Source: JAHJCW01 sp965369995 (lineage in GTDB: Bacteria; Fidelibacterota; Marinisomatia; Marinisomatales; JAHJCW01). From it: a stretch of 64,000 nt of DNA. The translations under genes were made by a program, and so were the position numbers. Each line of letters starts with the position of its first letter. The first letter of the stretch is position 1. A model generated the notes under the pieces. It was not told the origin of the DNA. It saw only the letters and a program-made list of their open reading frames with translations, and searched no databases. Shown one piece after another: positions 18,508 through 27,497 of this stretch. Location of the stretch: the NCBI GenBank assembly GCA_965369995.1, contig CBDURO010000005.1, forward strand, positions 10,204 through 74,203. Reading direction: 5' to 3'.

Positions 18508-19731
18508 ATGAATAACAATCGTCTAATTACTATAATAGTCATAATTATGTCTATTGTAATATTTTTCAGCTGTACCGAAAATCCAATTCCCTACAATTTA
18601 TCAGACTCAAACCTAAACCTTGATACAATAACGGTAAGATCTATAGAAGGTGGTACATATTTAGCACCACCGTTAATGGGCAGTACAGATGGAATATATT
18701 TTGGTAGCGCTGATGGTTTTGATAATTTATTTTCCCTCGTTCAATTTTCTTCATTATCATTAAGCGGTATTGTACGAAACTATAGTTTACTTGATTCAAC
18801 TGTTACCATTGATAGTTTGGTTTTCACTTTCACAGCAACAGATGATACCTTACTTACAAATGGTCAATTTGAATTATACTATTTCCCTGAAGGTGGAGAT
18901 TCAGTCTTTAGTGAAACGGAGAGTCATTATTTAAATATTAACGAAACTGATGTGGTTAACGCAGTTTCGATTGGACACAGTATCTTTACTCAGGAAGTAC
19001 CTGATTCTACTGAATCAATTTATCCAAAATTGTCTTTTACAATTGAAAATAAAGATGATGTTATTAGTTTTATAGCAGATACTACTGACACTCAAAATAG
19101 GACATTTATGTTAAAGAACATTGATCCAATTGATGATATTGTATCAATTCGTAGTCGCGAAACAGCGGATTTCCCGATAATTAATGTATACTACAGAGTT
19201 AGTGAGGATACATTGCATAGTGTCTTTTTTCCGTTGAAAGATATAACAATCGTAGAACCACGCGAAGTTACAGAGAGTGATATGAATAGTATATCGGTTG
19301 GCAGAGCAACCGGACTAAAATCAATAATCCAATTTGATTTAAGTGAGATACCGATAGATTCAACAGTTATTATGGTCATTAAATCAGCAGAATTGATTTT
19401 CAATTCAATTCCGGAAATATCATTAGATAATTTTGAAATCAAAGCCGCAATACTTGAAGATTCTGTTAATATTTCAAATTATTGGGAAATAGATGAAGAC
19501 GAATATTCAATAGAATCGGATGTTCTGATGACCGGTATTTTTGAAGCCAATCAAATGAAAATGGAAATCAGATCATTTTTGCAGGGTGTGAATACCCGTA
19601 GTTATAATAATTTTGGACTCAAATTATATGGTAGTTCTTCCAGTGATCCGTTTCAGTCTGCAAATTTAATATTTGATCAAAATAATTCAGATAATAACCC
19701 ATATCTTAAGATTGTATATGTCAAACTTTAA
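18508..19731 (+). CDS. Lipoprotein, possibly DUF4270-like
   Basis: This is an exported lipoprotein of 407 residues with a signal peptide ending in a lipobox (VIFFSC, Cys22). The body is beta-rich, acidic and Ser/Asp/Thr-rich, with no enzymatic motif. Segments such as PPLMGSTDGIYFGSADG resemble the start of DUF4270 proteins, and its place after the truncated starch-synthase-like gene matches the arrangement I know from Bacteroidota. That assignment is tentative. Its 3' end overlaps the next gene by 14 bases. Confidence 0.65.
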   Translation: MNNNRLITIIVIIMSIVIFFSCTENPIPYNLSDSNLNLDTITVRSIEGGTYLAPPLMGSTDGIYFGSADGFDNLFSLVQFSSLSLSGIVRNYSLLDSTVTIDSLVFTFTATDDTLLTNGQFELYYFPEGGDSVFSETESHYLNINETDVVNAVSIGHSIFTQEVPDSTESIYPKLSFTIENKDDVISFIADTTDTQNRTFMLKNIDPIDDIVSIRSRETADFPIINVYYRVSEDTLHSVFFPLKDITIVEPREVTESDMNSISVGRATGLKSIIQFDLSEIPIDSTVIMVIKSAELIFNSIPEISLDNFEIKAAILEDSVNISNYWEIDEDEYSIESDVLMTGIFEANQMKMEIRSFLQGVNTRSYNNFGLKLYGSSSSDPFQSANLIFDQNNSDNNPYLKIVYVKL

Positions 19732-20989
19732 TAAAATTATTATTTTAGCGGTATTTCTGTGCTCAACTTTATTTAGTCAAAGTTTATTAAATGGATACGG
19801 AATTGGAAAAAAAATAGATATATATGATGCAGCTTCATTGGGAATATCATCAACCGGATTATTACCTTCGTTTACAAAAGACGTTTCATTGCACAATCCA
19901 TCAACTTGGAAAAATTTAAATTTTACTTATTTCACCGGGACTTATCAGGTTGAGCAAAAGATTGTTTTAAATGATATTATTAATGGTAATTCAAACCTTG
20001 GATATGCTCAGTTTATCATTCCGATTAAAAATAAATATGCTTTTGGCCTTGGAATTCATCCGTATTTTAATCAGTATTTAATATTAGATGGAAGCGATGA
20101 GAATGATTATATAGCTTTTGGCGATATATTAACAATTAATCATTCGTATAGCAGTTTTGGTGGAATTACAGCATTTAATATCTCATTTGCCGGCAATGTT
20201 TTAAATAATTTGAACGCCGGTGTTACCTTTGATTTTTTATATGGGTCAGCCCGTCAACAAACGATTTTTTCAATTGCTGATTTAGATTATTATTCTCAGC
20301 AAAGACATGTTTACTCGGGCAGTTTGGCAAAATTTTATATAAATAGCGATATCTTATCTAAGTGGAATGTTCCGCTTAATTTATATTTTGGATGGGGATT
20401 GCCTTTGAACGCAATTTCTGTTAAATCTTATTATTATAAACCATTTGAAGATTCCAACGATTCAGGCGAACAAGATAATTCTGATTTTCCGAAGCTATCA
20501 GATTCAACAGATCCATTGGTTTTAAACACAGAGAACGTATCTGCACCGTATGAATATCAATTTGGATTTGACTATGCCATACAAAAAGGAATAAGCTTAC
20601 TTGGTGAATATTCTAGATGGGAGGATAAGGAAAAAATAGGGGCAAATTATTCTGCCTTAAATGATCAAATAAAATCAATAGATCATTTTAATATCGGAAT
20701 TATAAAATTCACACCAAGAATACCTAAAAATTTCCTTGATAGAATGAACTTTAAAGCTGGTGCATACTCTGATAATATTAAACTATTGAATTCTGAAAAA
20801 AATATAAAAGAGTATGGTGTTTCAATGGGACTTAGTTTTAACTTTGGCGTTACAAAAAATCAGATTGATTTTGCATATTCTATTGGCAAAAGAGAAGGAT
20901 TATTTGAAATTGGTGATGAAAATATTCAAAAATTTAGTATTGGAATCACAGTAGGAGATATTTGGTTTGTAAAAAGGAGAGCTCAGTGA
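19718..20989 (+). CDS. Outer-membrane beta-barrel protein, PorV/FadL-like
   Basis: This is a predicted outer-membrane barrel of 423 residues. I chose ATG 19718 because it opens a clear signal peptide (NFNKIIILAVFLCSTLFSQ); the frame is open back to 19673. The N-terminal part (YDAASLGISSTGLLPSF then LHNPSTWKNL) has the pattern of PorV/PorQ/FadL-like barrels, in which an alanine/glycine-rich segment precedes NPA/NPS. Alternating hydrophobic strands fill the rest, with an aromatic C-terminal strand (KFSIGITVGDIWFV). It is coupled to the lipoprotein before it and to the TPR lipoprotein after it. Transported substrate or partner is unknown. Confidence 0.7.
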   Translation: MSNFNKIIILAVFLCSTLFSQSLLNGYGIGKKIDIYDAASLGISSTGLLPSFTKDVSLHNPSTWKNLNFTYFTGTYQVEQKIVLNDIINGNSNLGYAQFIIPIKNKYAFGLGIHPYFNQYLILDGSDENDYIAFGDILTINHSYSSFGGITAFNISFAGNVLNNLNAGVTFDFLYGSARQQTIFSIADLDYYSQQRHVYSGSLAKFYINSDILSKWNVPLNLYFGWGLPLNAISVKSYYYKPFEDSNDSGEQDNSDFPKLSDSTDPLVLNTENVSAPYEYQFGFDYAIQKGISLLGEYSRWEDKEKIGANYSALNDQIKSIDHFNIGIIKFTPRIPKNFLDRMNFKAGAYSDNIKLLNSEKNIKEYGVSMGLSFNFGVTKNQIDFAYSIGKREGLFEIGDENIQKFSIGITVGDIWFVKRRAQ

Positions 20990-22269
20990 TGGACAAAAAA
21001 GGAGTATCATTTAAATTATTTTTAGTAGCATTATCAGCTTTAATTATTAGTATGTGTGTTCCACCAAGTGGTCCTTCCGCAGAAGATTTAGCTGAAAAAG
21101 CTAGAATTGATAGTGTTAGAAATGTTCGCTGTCCGCGATTAATGAGTAGTGCAGCAGAATATTACCACGCTCGCGATTGGGAATCAACCGTACGTGTTTA
21201 CAATGAAGTTGTTGATTTGGGTTGTGATGAATGGGATGCAACCTTTGCACCACCGGAGGAAATTTATCAATACTATGGTATTGCATATGAGCAAATGGGT
21301 AAATATGATAGCTCAGAATATGTTTTACTTAAAGGGGTAGAGAAAATTCCTAACAACATTGATCTTAGAGTACGTTTAGCCTATGCCTACAAACGACAGG
21401 GAAAGACTGATCAGGAGATCGTGGAATACGAGCGAATACTTGATGAACTTGATCCTAATAATATTAGAGTAATGACGGAATTAGCGTCACTTTATCGCAA
21501 AGAAGGCAGGTATGAAGAGCAAATCCGAGTTTTACAAAAATTAATAAAAATTGATCCAACCAATGAAGCGGCTATTGCTGATTTAACTACTGCCTTTGAA
21601 AGAACAGGGAAAGATCCACTCGAACTTTATTTAGACAAATATAATAATAATCCAACTGGTTCAAATGGTATTCAATTGGCGGATGCATATCTACAAAATG
21701 ACCGCATTAATGAGGCTATTGATGTATTAAAAGCTGTGAGTAGAAAAGAGCCTAAGAATAAAGTTATTTTTAGTAAACTCGGTGACGCATATATCTTAAA
21801 TGAAGATTTTGCAAATGCATCTACATCTTTGGAATCAGTTTATGAACTCGATTCACGTGATTACCAAACTGCCATTAGAATTTGTGAAGTTAATTCTGAA
21901 CTAGAGAATTTCGGCAAAGCTATCTATTGGGCAGATAAAGCAATAAGAGGATCAAAATCTTCCGGTGAAGCATTAGGCGCCAAAGGCGATGTATATTACA
22001 AAGCTTTCCATACTTGCCGTACTCCTGAAGTATCACACGATGACCGCATCGTTGCGCGTTTAGCATATAAATATTACAGTCAAGCTGAAAGTAAAGGATA
22101 CCGGAATGTTTCCGGTTCTAAAAACTGGTTAAGAGATAATGAGGTATTATTTACAAAAAGTGATTGGTTCATGTTGGATGCAGGTCAAAAAGCTAAAGGT
22201 TACGCTACGGTAAAAACACCTTGTTACAATTGGGTAACTGAAAGACTATATAAAGATTCAAGCTGGTAA
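20989..22269 (+). CDS. TPR-repeat lipoprotein
   Basis: This is an exported protein of 426 residues with a lipobox-like end to its signal peptide (ALIISMC) and then tetratricopeptide repeats across most of its length. Examples are YQYYGIAYEQMGKYDSSEYV, LRVRLAYAYKRQGKTDQEIV and MTELASLYRKEGRYEEQIRV. The start ATG at 20989 overlaps the preceding TGA (TGATG) and has AGGAG 9 bases upstream; the longer frame from 20962 lacks this. TPR lipoproteins act as adaptors in envelope complexes, and the neighbouring barrel is a plausible partner. No catalytic motif is seen. Confidence 0.75.
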   Translation: MDKKGVSFKLFLVALSALIISMCVPPSGPSAEDLAEKARIDSVRNVRCPRLMSSAAEYYHARDWESTVRVYNEVVDLGCDEWDATFAPPEEIYQYYGIAYEQMGKYDSSEYVLLKGVEKIPNNIDLRVRLAYAYKRQGKTDQEIVEYERILDELDPNNIRVMTELASLYRKEGRYEEQIRVLQKLIKIDPTNEAAIADLTTAFERTGKDPLELYLDKYNNNPTGSNGIQLADAYLQNDRINEAIDVLKAVSRKEPKNKVIFSKLGDAYILNEDFANASTSLESVYELDSRDYQTAIRICEVNSELENFGKAIYWADKAIRGSKSSGEALGAKGDVYYKAFHTCRTPEVSHDDRIVARLAYKYYSQAESKGYRNVSGSKNWLRDNEVLFTKSDWFMLDAGQKAKGYATVKTPCYNWVTERLYKDSSW

Positions 22270-22270
22270 T

Positions 22271-22276
22271 AGGAGG
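22271..22276 (+). promoter_or_regulatory. Strong ribosome binding site of glyA
   Basis: AGGAGG lies 4 bases before the TTG at 22281 and supports use of this rare start codon. No in-frame ATG lies near the expected N-terminus. Confidence 0.65.
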
Positions 22277-22280
22277 GGCC

Positions 22281-23579
22281 TTGTCGCATTTAAAACAAAC
22301 AGATCCTGAACTATTTGAGATAATAGGTCGGGAAGAAAGCAGGGAGCACAATACTTTAGAATTAATAGCTTCCGAAAATTTTGTTAGTTACTCAGTACTT
22401 GAAACAGCCGGTGGAGTAATGACCAATAAATATGCTGAAGGTTACCCCGGTAAAAGATATTATGGTGGATGTGAGCATGTGGATGAAGCCGAAGATTTAG
22501 CTCGTGATAGAGCTAAAATGCTATTCAACGCTGAATATGCTAACGTACAGCCGCATTCAGGATCTCAAGCAAATATGGCGGCATTAATGACATTCGTAAA
22601 TGTCGGTGATACAATTATGGGCTTGGATCTTGCTCATGGCGGACATTTAACGCATGGAAGTCCGGTAAATTTTTCAGGTCGTTTATATAATGTGATTTCC
22701 TATCAAGTTGATAAGGAAAACGGTCGAGTTGATTTTAATAATTTAATGAAATTAGCAAAGGAACATCGACCAAAATTGATTATATGTGGTGGGAGTGCCT
22801 ATCCAAGATTCATTGAATTTGAGCAATTCCGACAAGTTGCCGATGAAGTTGGCGCATTTTTAATGGCTGATATTGCTCATCCTGCCGGTTTAGTTGCTAC
22901 CGGAATTCATCCTTCTCCGATGCCCTATTGTGATGTTATTACAACTACAACACATAAGACATTGAGAGGTCCACGCGGAGGAATGATAATGATGGGTAAA
23001 GATCCTGAGAATCCTTGGGGAAAAGTCGCTCCTAAGTCGGGAAGAGTGAAAAATATCTCAGAATTAATTGATTCTATGGTAATGCCGGGAATTCAAGGTG
23101 GTCCGTTGATGCATATTATCGCTGCAAAAGCGGTAGCGTTTGGTGAAGCTCTAAAACCGGATTTTAAAGAATATACAAAGTCTATAGTTAAAAATGCCAA
23201 GACGATGGCTGAAAAGTTTATGTCACTTGATTATCATTTAATATCAGGTGGAACAGATACACATGTGATGTTAATTGACTTAACTAATAAGAATATTACA
23301 GGGAAAGCCGCTGAAAAAGCACTTGAAAAAGCAGGGATTACCGTTAATAAAAATATGGTACCATTTGACCAACGTAGCCCGTTTGTAACAAGTGGAATAC
23401 GCATCGGTACACCGGCAATTACAACACGTGGAATGGGCATCGCCGAAATGCGAGAAATTATCAAATTAATTGATAGTGTGATCAATGATCATGAAAATGA
23501 ATTATTAATTGAAAATGTTAAAAACTCAGTTCAAGAATTATGTAGTAATTTCCCACTATACAATGAATTAAGAGATTGA
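22281..23579 (+). CDS. glyA: Serine hydroxymethyltransferase
   Basis: This is a PLP enzyme that converts serine and tetrahydrofolate to glycine and 5,10-methylene-tetrahydrofolate, the main source of one-carbon units. At 432 residues it is full length. Hallmarks are LIASENFVS near residue 28, NKYAEGYPGKRYYGG, and the PLP-binding Lys226 in TTTHKTLRGPRGG. The start codon is TTG, 11 bases after the previous stop. It precedes a TRAP transporter set, but a functional link is not evident. Confidence 0.97.
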   Translation: MSHLKQTDPELFEIIGREESREHNTLELIASENFVSYSVLETAGGVMTNKYAEGYPGKRYYGGCEHVDEAEDLARDRAKMLFNAEYANVQPHSGSQANMAALMTFVNVGDTIMGLDLAHGGHLTHGSPVNFSGRLYNVISYQVDKENGRVDFNNLMKLAKEHRPKLIICGGSAYPRFIEFEQFRQVADEVGAFLMADIAHPAGLVATGIHPSPMPYCDVITTTTHKTLRGPRGGMIMMGKDPENPWGKVAPKSGRVKNISELIDSMVMPGIQGGPLMHIIAAKAVAFGEALKPDFKEYTKSIVKNAKTMAEKFMSLDYHLISGGTDTHVMLIDLTNKNITGKAAEKALEKAGITVNKNMVPFDQRSPFVTSGIRIGTPAITTRGMGIAEMREIIKLIDSVINDHENELLIENVKNSVQELCSNFPLYNELRD

Positions 23580-23612
23580 TTATTGTAAATATGTTTCATA
23601 AAAAAAAAGACG

Positions 23613-24530
23613 ATGAATAGTCACATCAGAAAAATTATAAAAATGACCATTCTTTTTTTAATGGTCATTTTTATTATCGGTTGTTCACCGAAAAAGTTAT
23701 TATTGAAACAATTTGACGGTGTTTTCGATTCGATTGAATATGTTTATTTAACTGATGATGACCCGCAATTAGTTAAAGAAGCATTTCCTTTCAATTTGAA
23801 GATAATTGAAATTCTTCTTAACCAAGATCCTGACAATCGTGAAATGCTTTTAACTGCATTATCAAGTTTTACGATGTATGCTTATGGATTTTTAATGGAA
23901 GATGCAGAAAAATTAAGTATAGACGATTACAAGGCTGGTAACGAAGTATATGACCGTGCTAACAAATTGTTCAAGCGCGCTATGCAATATGGGTTACATG
24001 GCATGGAATTAAAATATCCTGAGTTTACAATTTGGTTGGAGAAACGTGAAATTGAAAAGAATCCTTTTGTAGAGGAAGATATTACATATCTCTATTGGCT
24101 TTCGGCTGCTTTAGGTGGTTTAATTGCATCAAGTCATGGTAATCCTATTTATGTTGTTGATCTTCCAAAAGTTGGTTGGTTGTTAGAAAAAAGTATGGCA
24201 ATTGATGAGTCATGGAACAATGGTGCGCTGTATAGTGCAATGATATCATTCACTATGAGCAGACCTGATGCAGTGGAAAATAGAGAACAAGTAGCTCGTG
24301 ATTATTTTAATAAAGCTGTTCAAGCTTCTTCGGGAGAAGATTGTAGTGTATTTGTAAGATATGCAGAATCAGTTTGTATCAACAATCAGAATAAAGATGA
24401 ATTTATTGAAAACCTTAATTATGTTTTAAACTTTAATGTAGAAAGTGCTAAGGAATTACGATTAACAAATACTATGGCAAAATCGCGTGCGAAATGGTTA
24501 ATGGGACGAATTGATGAATTATTTTACTAA
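23613..24530 (+). CDS. TRAP transporter T-component lipoprotein (TatT family)
   Basis: This is a 305-residue periplasmic lipoprotein with a lipobox (IFIIGC, Cys24) and helical repeat content matching the TatT T-component that accompanies some TRAP transporters. In Treponema pallidum TatT binds the substrate-binding protein TatP and carries TPR-like repeats. Family markers here are the segment SFTMYAYGFLMEDAEKL and the adjacent dctP and dctQM genes. An alternative start is the ATG at 23643. A perfect 13-base inverted repeat covers this region and may affect translation or end upstream transcription. Confidence 0.82.
   Translation: MNSHIRKIIKMTILFLMVIFIIGCSPKKLLLKQFDGVFDSIEYVYLTDDDPQLVKEAFPFNLKIIEILLNQDPDNREMLLTALSSFTMYAYGFLMEDAEKLSIDDYKAGNEVYDRANKLFKRAMQYGLHGMELKYPEFTIWLEKREIEKNPFVEEDITYLYWLSAALGGLIASSHGNPIYVVDLPKVGWLLEKSMAIDESWNNGALYSAMISFTMSRPDAVENREQVARDYFNKAVQASSGEDCSVFVRYAESVCINNQNKDEFIENLNYVLNFNVESAKELRLTNTMAKSRAKWLMGRIDELFY
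23639..23672 (+). repeat. Perfect 13-bp inverted repeat over the tatT signal-peptide codons
   Basis: AAAAATGACCATT at 23639-23651 pairs exactly with AATGGTCATTTTT at 23660-23672 across an 8-base loop. The 3' arm ends in a T-run, so the structure has the look of an intrinsic terminator or attenuator in the glyA-tatT junction, yet it lies within the first codons of tatT. The alternative start ATG 23643 sits inside the left arm. Confidence 0.55.
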
Positions 24531-24543
24531 TCGGAGATGATGA

Positions 24544-25563
24544 ATGTATAAAAATGCTATAAAAATTATATTAATATTTGTGTTTGCAACTCAATTGATG
24601 GGAAAAAAAATAATAATTAAAATGGCAACTCTTGCTCCTGAAGGAACAGAATGGCACAGTATGCTTGTAGAAATGGGACAAAAGTGGAAAGAGGTAACTG
24701 ATGGAACTGTTGAGCTGAGAATATATCCCGGGGGAGTTGTGGGTGATGAACGTGATATGATACGAAAAATTAGGATAGGACAAATTCATGCTGCAGCCGT
24801 CACTACTGAGGGGTTATCAGAACTTAATCAAGATATTTACGCGCTAATAATTCCGCTGCTTTTTGATGATTGGGATGATGTAGATTGGATAAGAGAGAGA
24901 TTAGAAGATGATTTAATTGCAGGAATCGAAAAAAGCGGATTTAAACTACTCACCTGGACTGATATTGGTTGGGTACATTGGTTTACCAAAGACCCTATGA
25001 AACTTCCTGAAGATTTAAAAGGTAGAAAGATATTCAATTGGGCAGGTGATTTTCGAACATTACAGCTGTGGAAAAGAGGAGGATTTAATGCTGTCCAATT
25101 AGCATCTATAGATATATTATCAGGTCTCCAAACCGGATTAATTAATGCTATCGGAACAAATCCGATGGTGGCCTTAGCTAGCCAATGGTTTGGAATTGCA
25201 AATCATATGTTAGATATGCGGTGGGGTTTATTAACCGGTGGTATTGTTATTGATAAAAGAATTTGGGAAAAAATTGATCCTAAATATCATGAAAAAATGT
25301 TAGAGATTATTGTAGAAATAGATAAAGAACAGAGAAAATCCGGAAGATACAAGGATGGGGAATCAATTGAAGTGATGAAACAATATGGTCTCAAGGTGCA
25401 TGAATTAACAGAAGAAGATTTACAATATTGGAGAGAATATGTAGAAGAATGGTATCCGGACATACGTGGTTCTTATGTACCGGCTGATATATTTGATAAA
25501 GTCGTTGCATTAAAAAAAGAAAAGGATTTGTTAGATTCGAAATCCAAAAATGACGGGAATTAA
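24544..25563 (+). CDS. dctP: TRAP transporter substrate-binding protein DctP
   Basis: This is the periplasmic solute receptor of a TRAP uptake system for an organic anion. It has 339 residues with an N-terminal signal peptide (KIILIFVFATQLMGKK), the opening IKMATLAPEGTEWH typical of the family, and the core GRKIFNWAGDFRTLQLW. GGAG lies 8 bases before the ATG. With TatT upstream and fused DctQM downstream (14-base overlap) it forms one transporter. The exact substrate cannot be read from sequence; this TatT-associated group is different from the C4-dicarboxylate DctP prototypes. Confidence 0.88.
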   Translation: MYKNAIKIILIFVFATQLMGKKIIIKMATLAPEGTEWHSMLVEMGQKWKEVTDGTVELRIYPGGVVGDERDMIRKIRIGQIHAAAVTTEGLSELNQDIYALIIPLLFDDWDDVDWIRERLEDDLIAGIEKSGFKLLTWTDIGWVHWFTKDPMKLPEDLKGRKIFNWAGDFRTLQLWKRGGFNAVQLASIDILSGLQTGLINAIGTNPMVALASQWFGIANHMLDMRWGLLTGGIVIDKRIWEKIDPKYHEKMLEIIVEIDKEQRKSGRYKDGESIEVMKQYGLKVHELTEEDLQYWREYVEEWYPDIRGSYVPADIFDKVVALKKEKDLLDSKSKNDGN

Positions 25564-27364
25564 AGATAAAAAATTATTACTAAGGTTGTTGGAACAGGGC
25601 GAGTCAATTATCGCCCTGTTTGTTTTTGCCGGAATTGTACTTGTACCTGCTTTTGAAGCTCTGGCTCGTCTATTTAACGTTTCTATTATTCCGGGTGCTC
25701 CAATTTGGACACAACATTTAACCCTTTGGGTAGCATTTATTGGTGCTATGATAGCATCGCAGAATAATAAATTATTGTCCCTTACGAGTAAGCCATTATT
25801 CACTCACGATCGCTCATATAATATTGGGAAATTTATTGCACGAACTGCTTCCGTTATTATTGTTATTTCGTTAATGATTGCAAGCATAGAATTAATAAAG
25901 ATAGAGTTTCAGTATTCAGTGCCTGTGGTCCCTGGAATTCCACGATGGGTAGCGCAGATAATTATGCCAATTGGTTTTGCAGTTATTGCTATTCAACTTA
26001 TATATTTGAGTAGTAATTCAAAATTTTATAGAGGTGTTATACTTATAGTAACACTTTTTTGGTTTGTAATAAGTTACGCAGGATTTCTACAGGAACTAGG
26101 ATGGACTATATGGATTTTTGGTACTTTAATTCTTGTTTCTTTAGTATACGGAATGCCGATTTTTATTGGTTTGGGAGGAATTGCGGTATTACTATTTTGG
26201 AAGGATTTCACACCAATTACTGCTATTCCTGCTGAGACTTATCGTATTGTAGTTTCTCCTTCTTTACCGACCATTCCACTTTTTACATTAGTTGGCTTTG
26301 TGTTGGCCGAAAGCGGAGCTTCCCGTAGGATGATGTCTTTTTTTAAATCTGCATTTTCTTGGATTCCAGGCGGTACTCCGATAATTGTCGTGATTTTAAG
26401 TGGATTTTTTACAGCAATGACCGGTGGATCGGGTGTGACAATTTTGGCGCTTGGTGGACTTCTGTATCCAATGCTAAGGAAAGAGGGATATTCAGAAATG
26501 TTCTCATTGGGATTAATAACTGTAGCCGGTTCGTTGGGTCTGTTATTCCCACCAAGTTTGCCATTAATTATTTATAGTGTTTCGGCAGGTGTATCCGTTA
26601 AGGATGCATTTTTAGCCGGATTTATACCGGGTACTTTGCTAATTGTCCTAATTGGTATTTGGGCTGTTTATCAAGGCAAAGTACAAAAAATAGAACGAAC
26701 GCCTTTTAATTGGAAAAAAGTATTTTCTTCAACTAAGGAATCAATTTGGGAAATATTAATTCCAATTTTTATCCTATTGGGTATATTTACCGGTTATATG
26801 ACTTTAGTTGAAACTGCAGCCGCATTGGTGATTTATGTACTTATAATTGAAATATACATCTATAAAGATTTCAAATGGAAAAATATCCCTAAAATTGTAA
26901 TTGATTGTACTGCTTTGATTGGTGGTGTATTGATCATACTAGGAGTAGCAATGGGTTTAACCAGCTACTTAGTAGATGCACAAATACCTTTAAAATTATT
27001 AGCATGGGTAAAAACAGCAATCTCATCAAAATATGTATTTTTATTAATGTTAAATATTTTGTTGCTTTTGGTGGGAAGTCTAATGGATATATTTTCTGCG
27101 ATTATTGTATTCGTACCATTGCTTGCCCCGTTAGGAGATTATTTTGGTATACATCCTGTACACATGGCAATTATCTTCATTGCCAATTTAGAGCTTGGAT
27201 TTATTACTCCGCCGGTTGGTATGAATTTATTTTTATCAGCTTATCGGTTTGATAAACCGATGTTAAAAGTGTACCGTTCAACATTACCATTTTTTATTGT
27301 GAGATTGTTAGCAGTATTAGCAATTACTTATATTCCAATAATTTCCTTAGGTTTTATTGACTAA
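25550..27364 (+). CDS. TRAP transporter fused small and large membrane subunits (DctQM)
   Basis: This 604-residue protein has a small DctQ-type subunit at residues 1-165 (PIWTQHLTLWVAFIGAMIAS is the Q-domain signature) fused to a large DctM-type domain of about 430 residues with many helices. M-domain marks are AMTGGSGVTILALGGLLYPM, GSLGLLFPPSLPLIIYSVSA, and LGFITPPVGMNLFLSA near the end. It uses the sodium or proton gradient to move the solute handed over by DctP. Fusion of Q and M is common in this transporter type. It is the last gene of the glyA-tatT-dctP-dctQM run. Confidence 0.9.
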   Translation: MTGIKDKKLLLRLLEQGESIIALFVFAGIVLVPAFEALARLFNVSIIPGAPIWTQHLTLWVAFIGAMIASQNNKLLSLTSKPLFTHDRSYNIGKFIARTASVIIVISLMIASIELIKIEFQYSVPVVPGIPRWVAQIIMPIGFAVIAIQLIYLSSNSKFYRGVILIVTLFWFVISYAGFLQELGWTIWIFGTLILVSLVYGMPIFIGLGGIAVLLFWKDFTPITAIPAETYRIVVSPSLPTIPLFTLVGFVLAESGASRRMMSFFKSAFSWIPGGTPIIVVILSGFFTAMTGGSGVTILALGGLLYPMLRKEGYSEMFSLGLITVAGSLGLLFPPSLPLIIYSVSAGVSVKDAFLAGFIPGTLLIVLIGIWAVYQGKVQKIERTPFNWKKVFSSTKESIWEILIPIFILLGIFTGYMTLVETAAALVIYVLIIEIYIYKDFKWKNIPKIVIDCTALIGGVLIILGVAMGLTSYLVDAQIPLKLLAWVKTAISSKYVFLLMLNILLLLVGSLMDIFSAIIVFVPLLAPLGDYFGIHPVHMAIIFIANLELGFITPPVGMNLFLSAYRFDKPMLKVYRSTLPFFIVRLLAVLAITYIPIISLGFID

Positions 27365-27372
27365 TAATCGTA

Positions 27373-27404
27373 CTTGCACAGCATTATTAATATTAATATA
27401 TTTG
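27373..27404 (+). promoter_or_regulatory. Candidate Bacteroidota-type promoter before the PorV-like gene
   Basis: TATATTTG at 27397-27404 fits the TAnnTTTG core used by the Bacteroidota primary sigma factor, with CTTG 20 bases upstream (27373-27376). It would give a leader of roughly 85 bases. It lies in the 133-base spacer that separates the TRAP unit from the envelope block. Confidence 0.35.
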
Positions 27405-27497
27405 TTTAATTAAATAGGACATATCTATACTTAAAACGCTACTATTTTTTCAAAAGAAGTTTAATTAAATTAAATATCATATATTAAGGAGTGCCGT

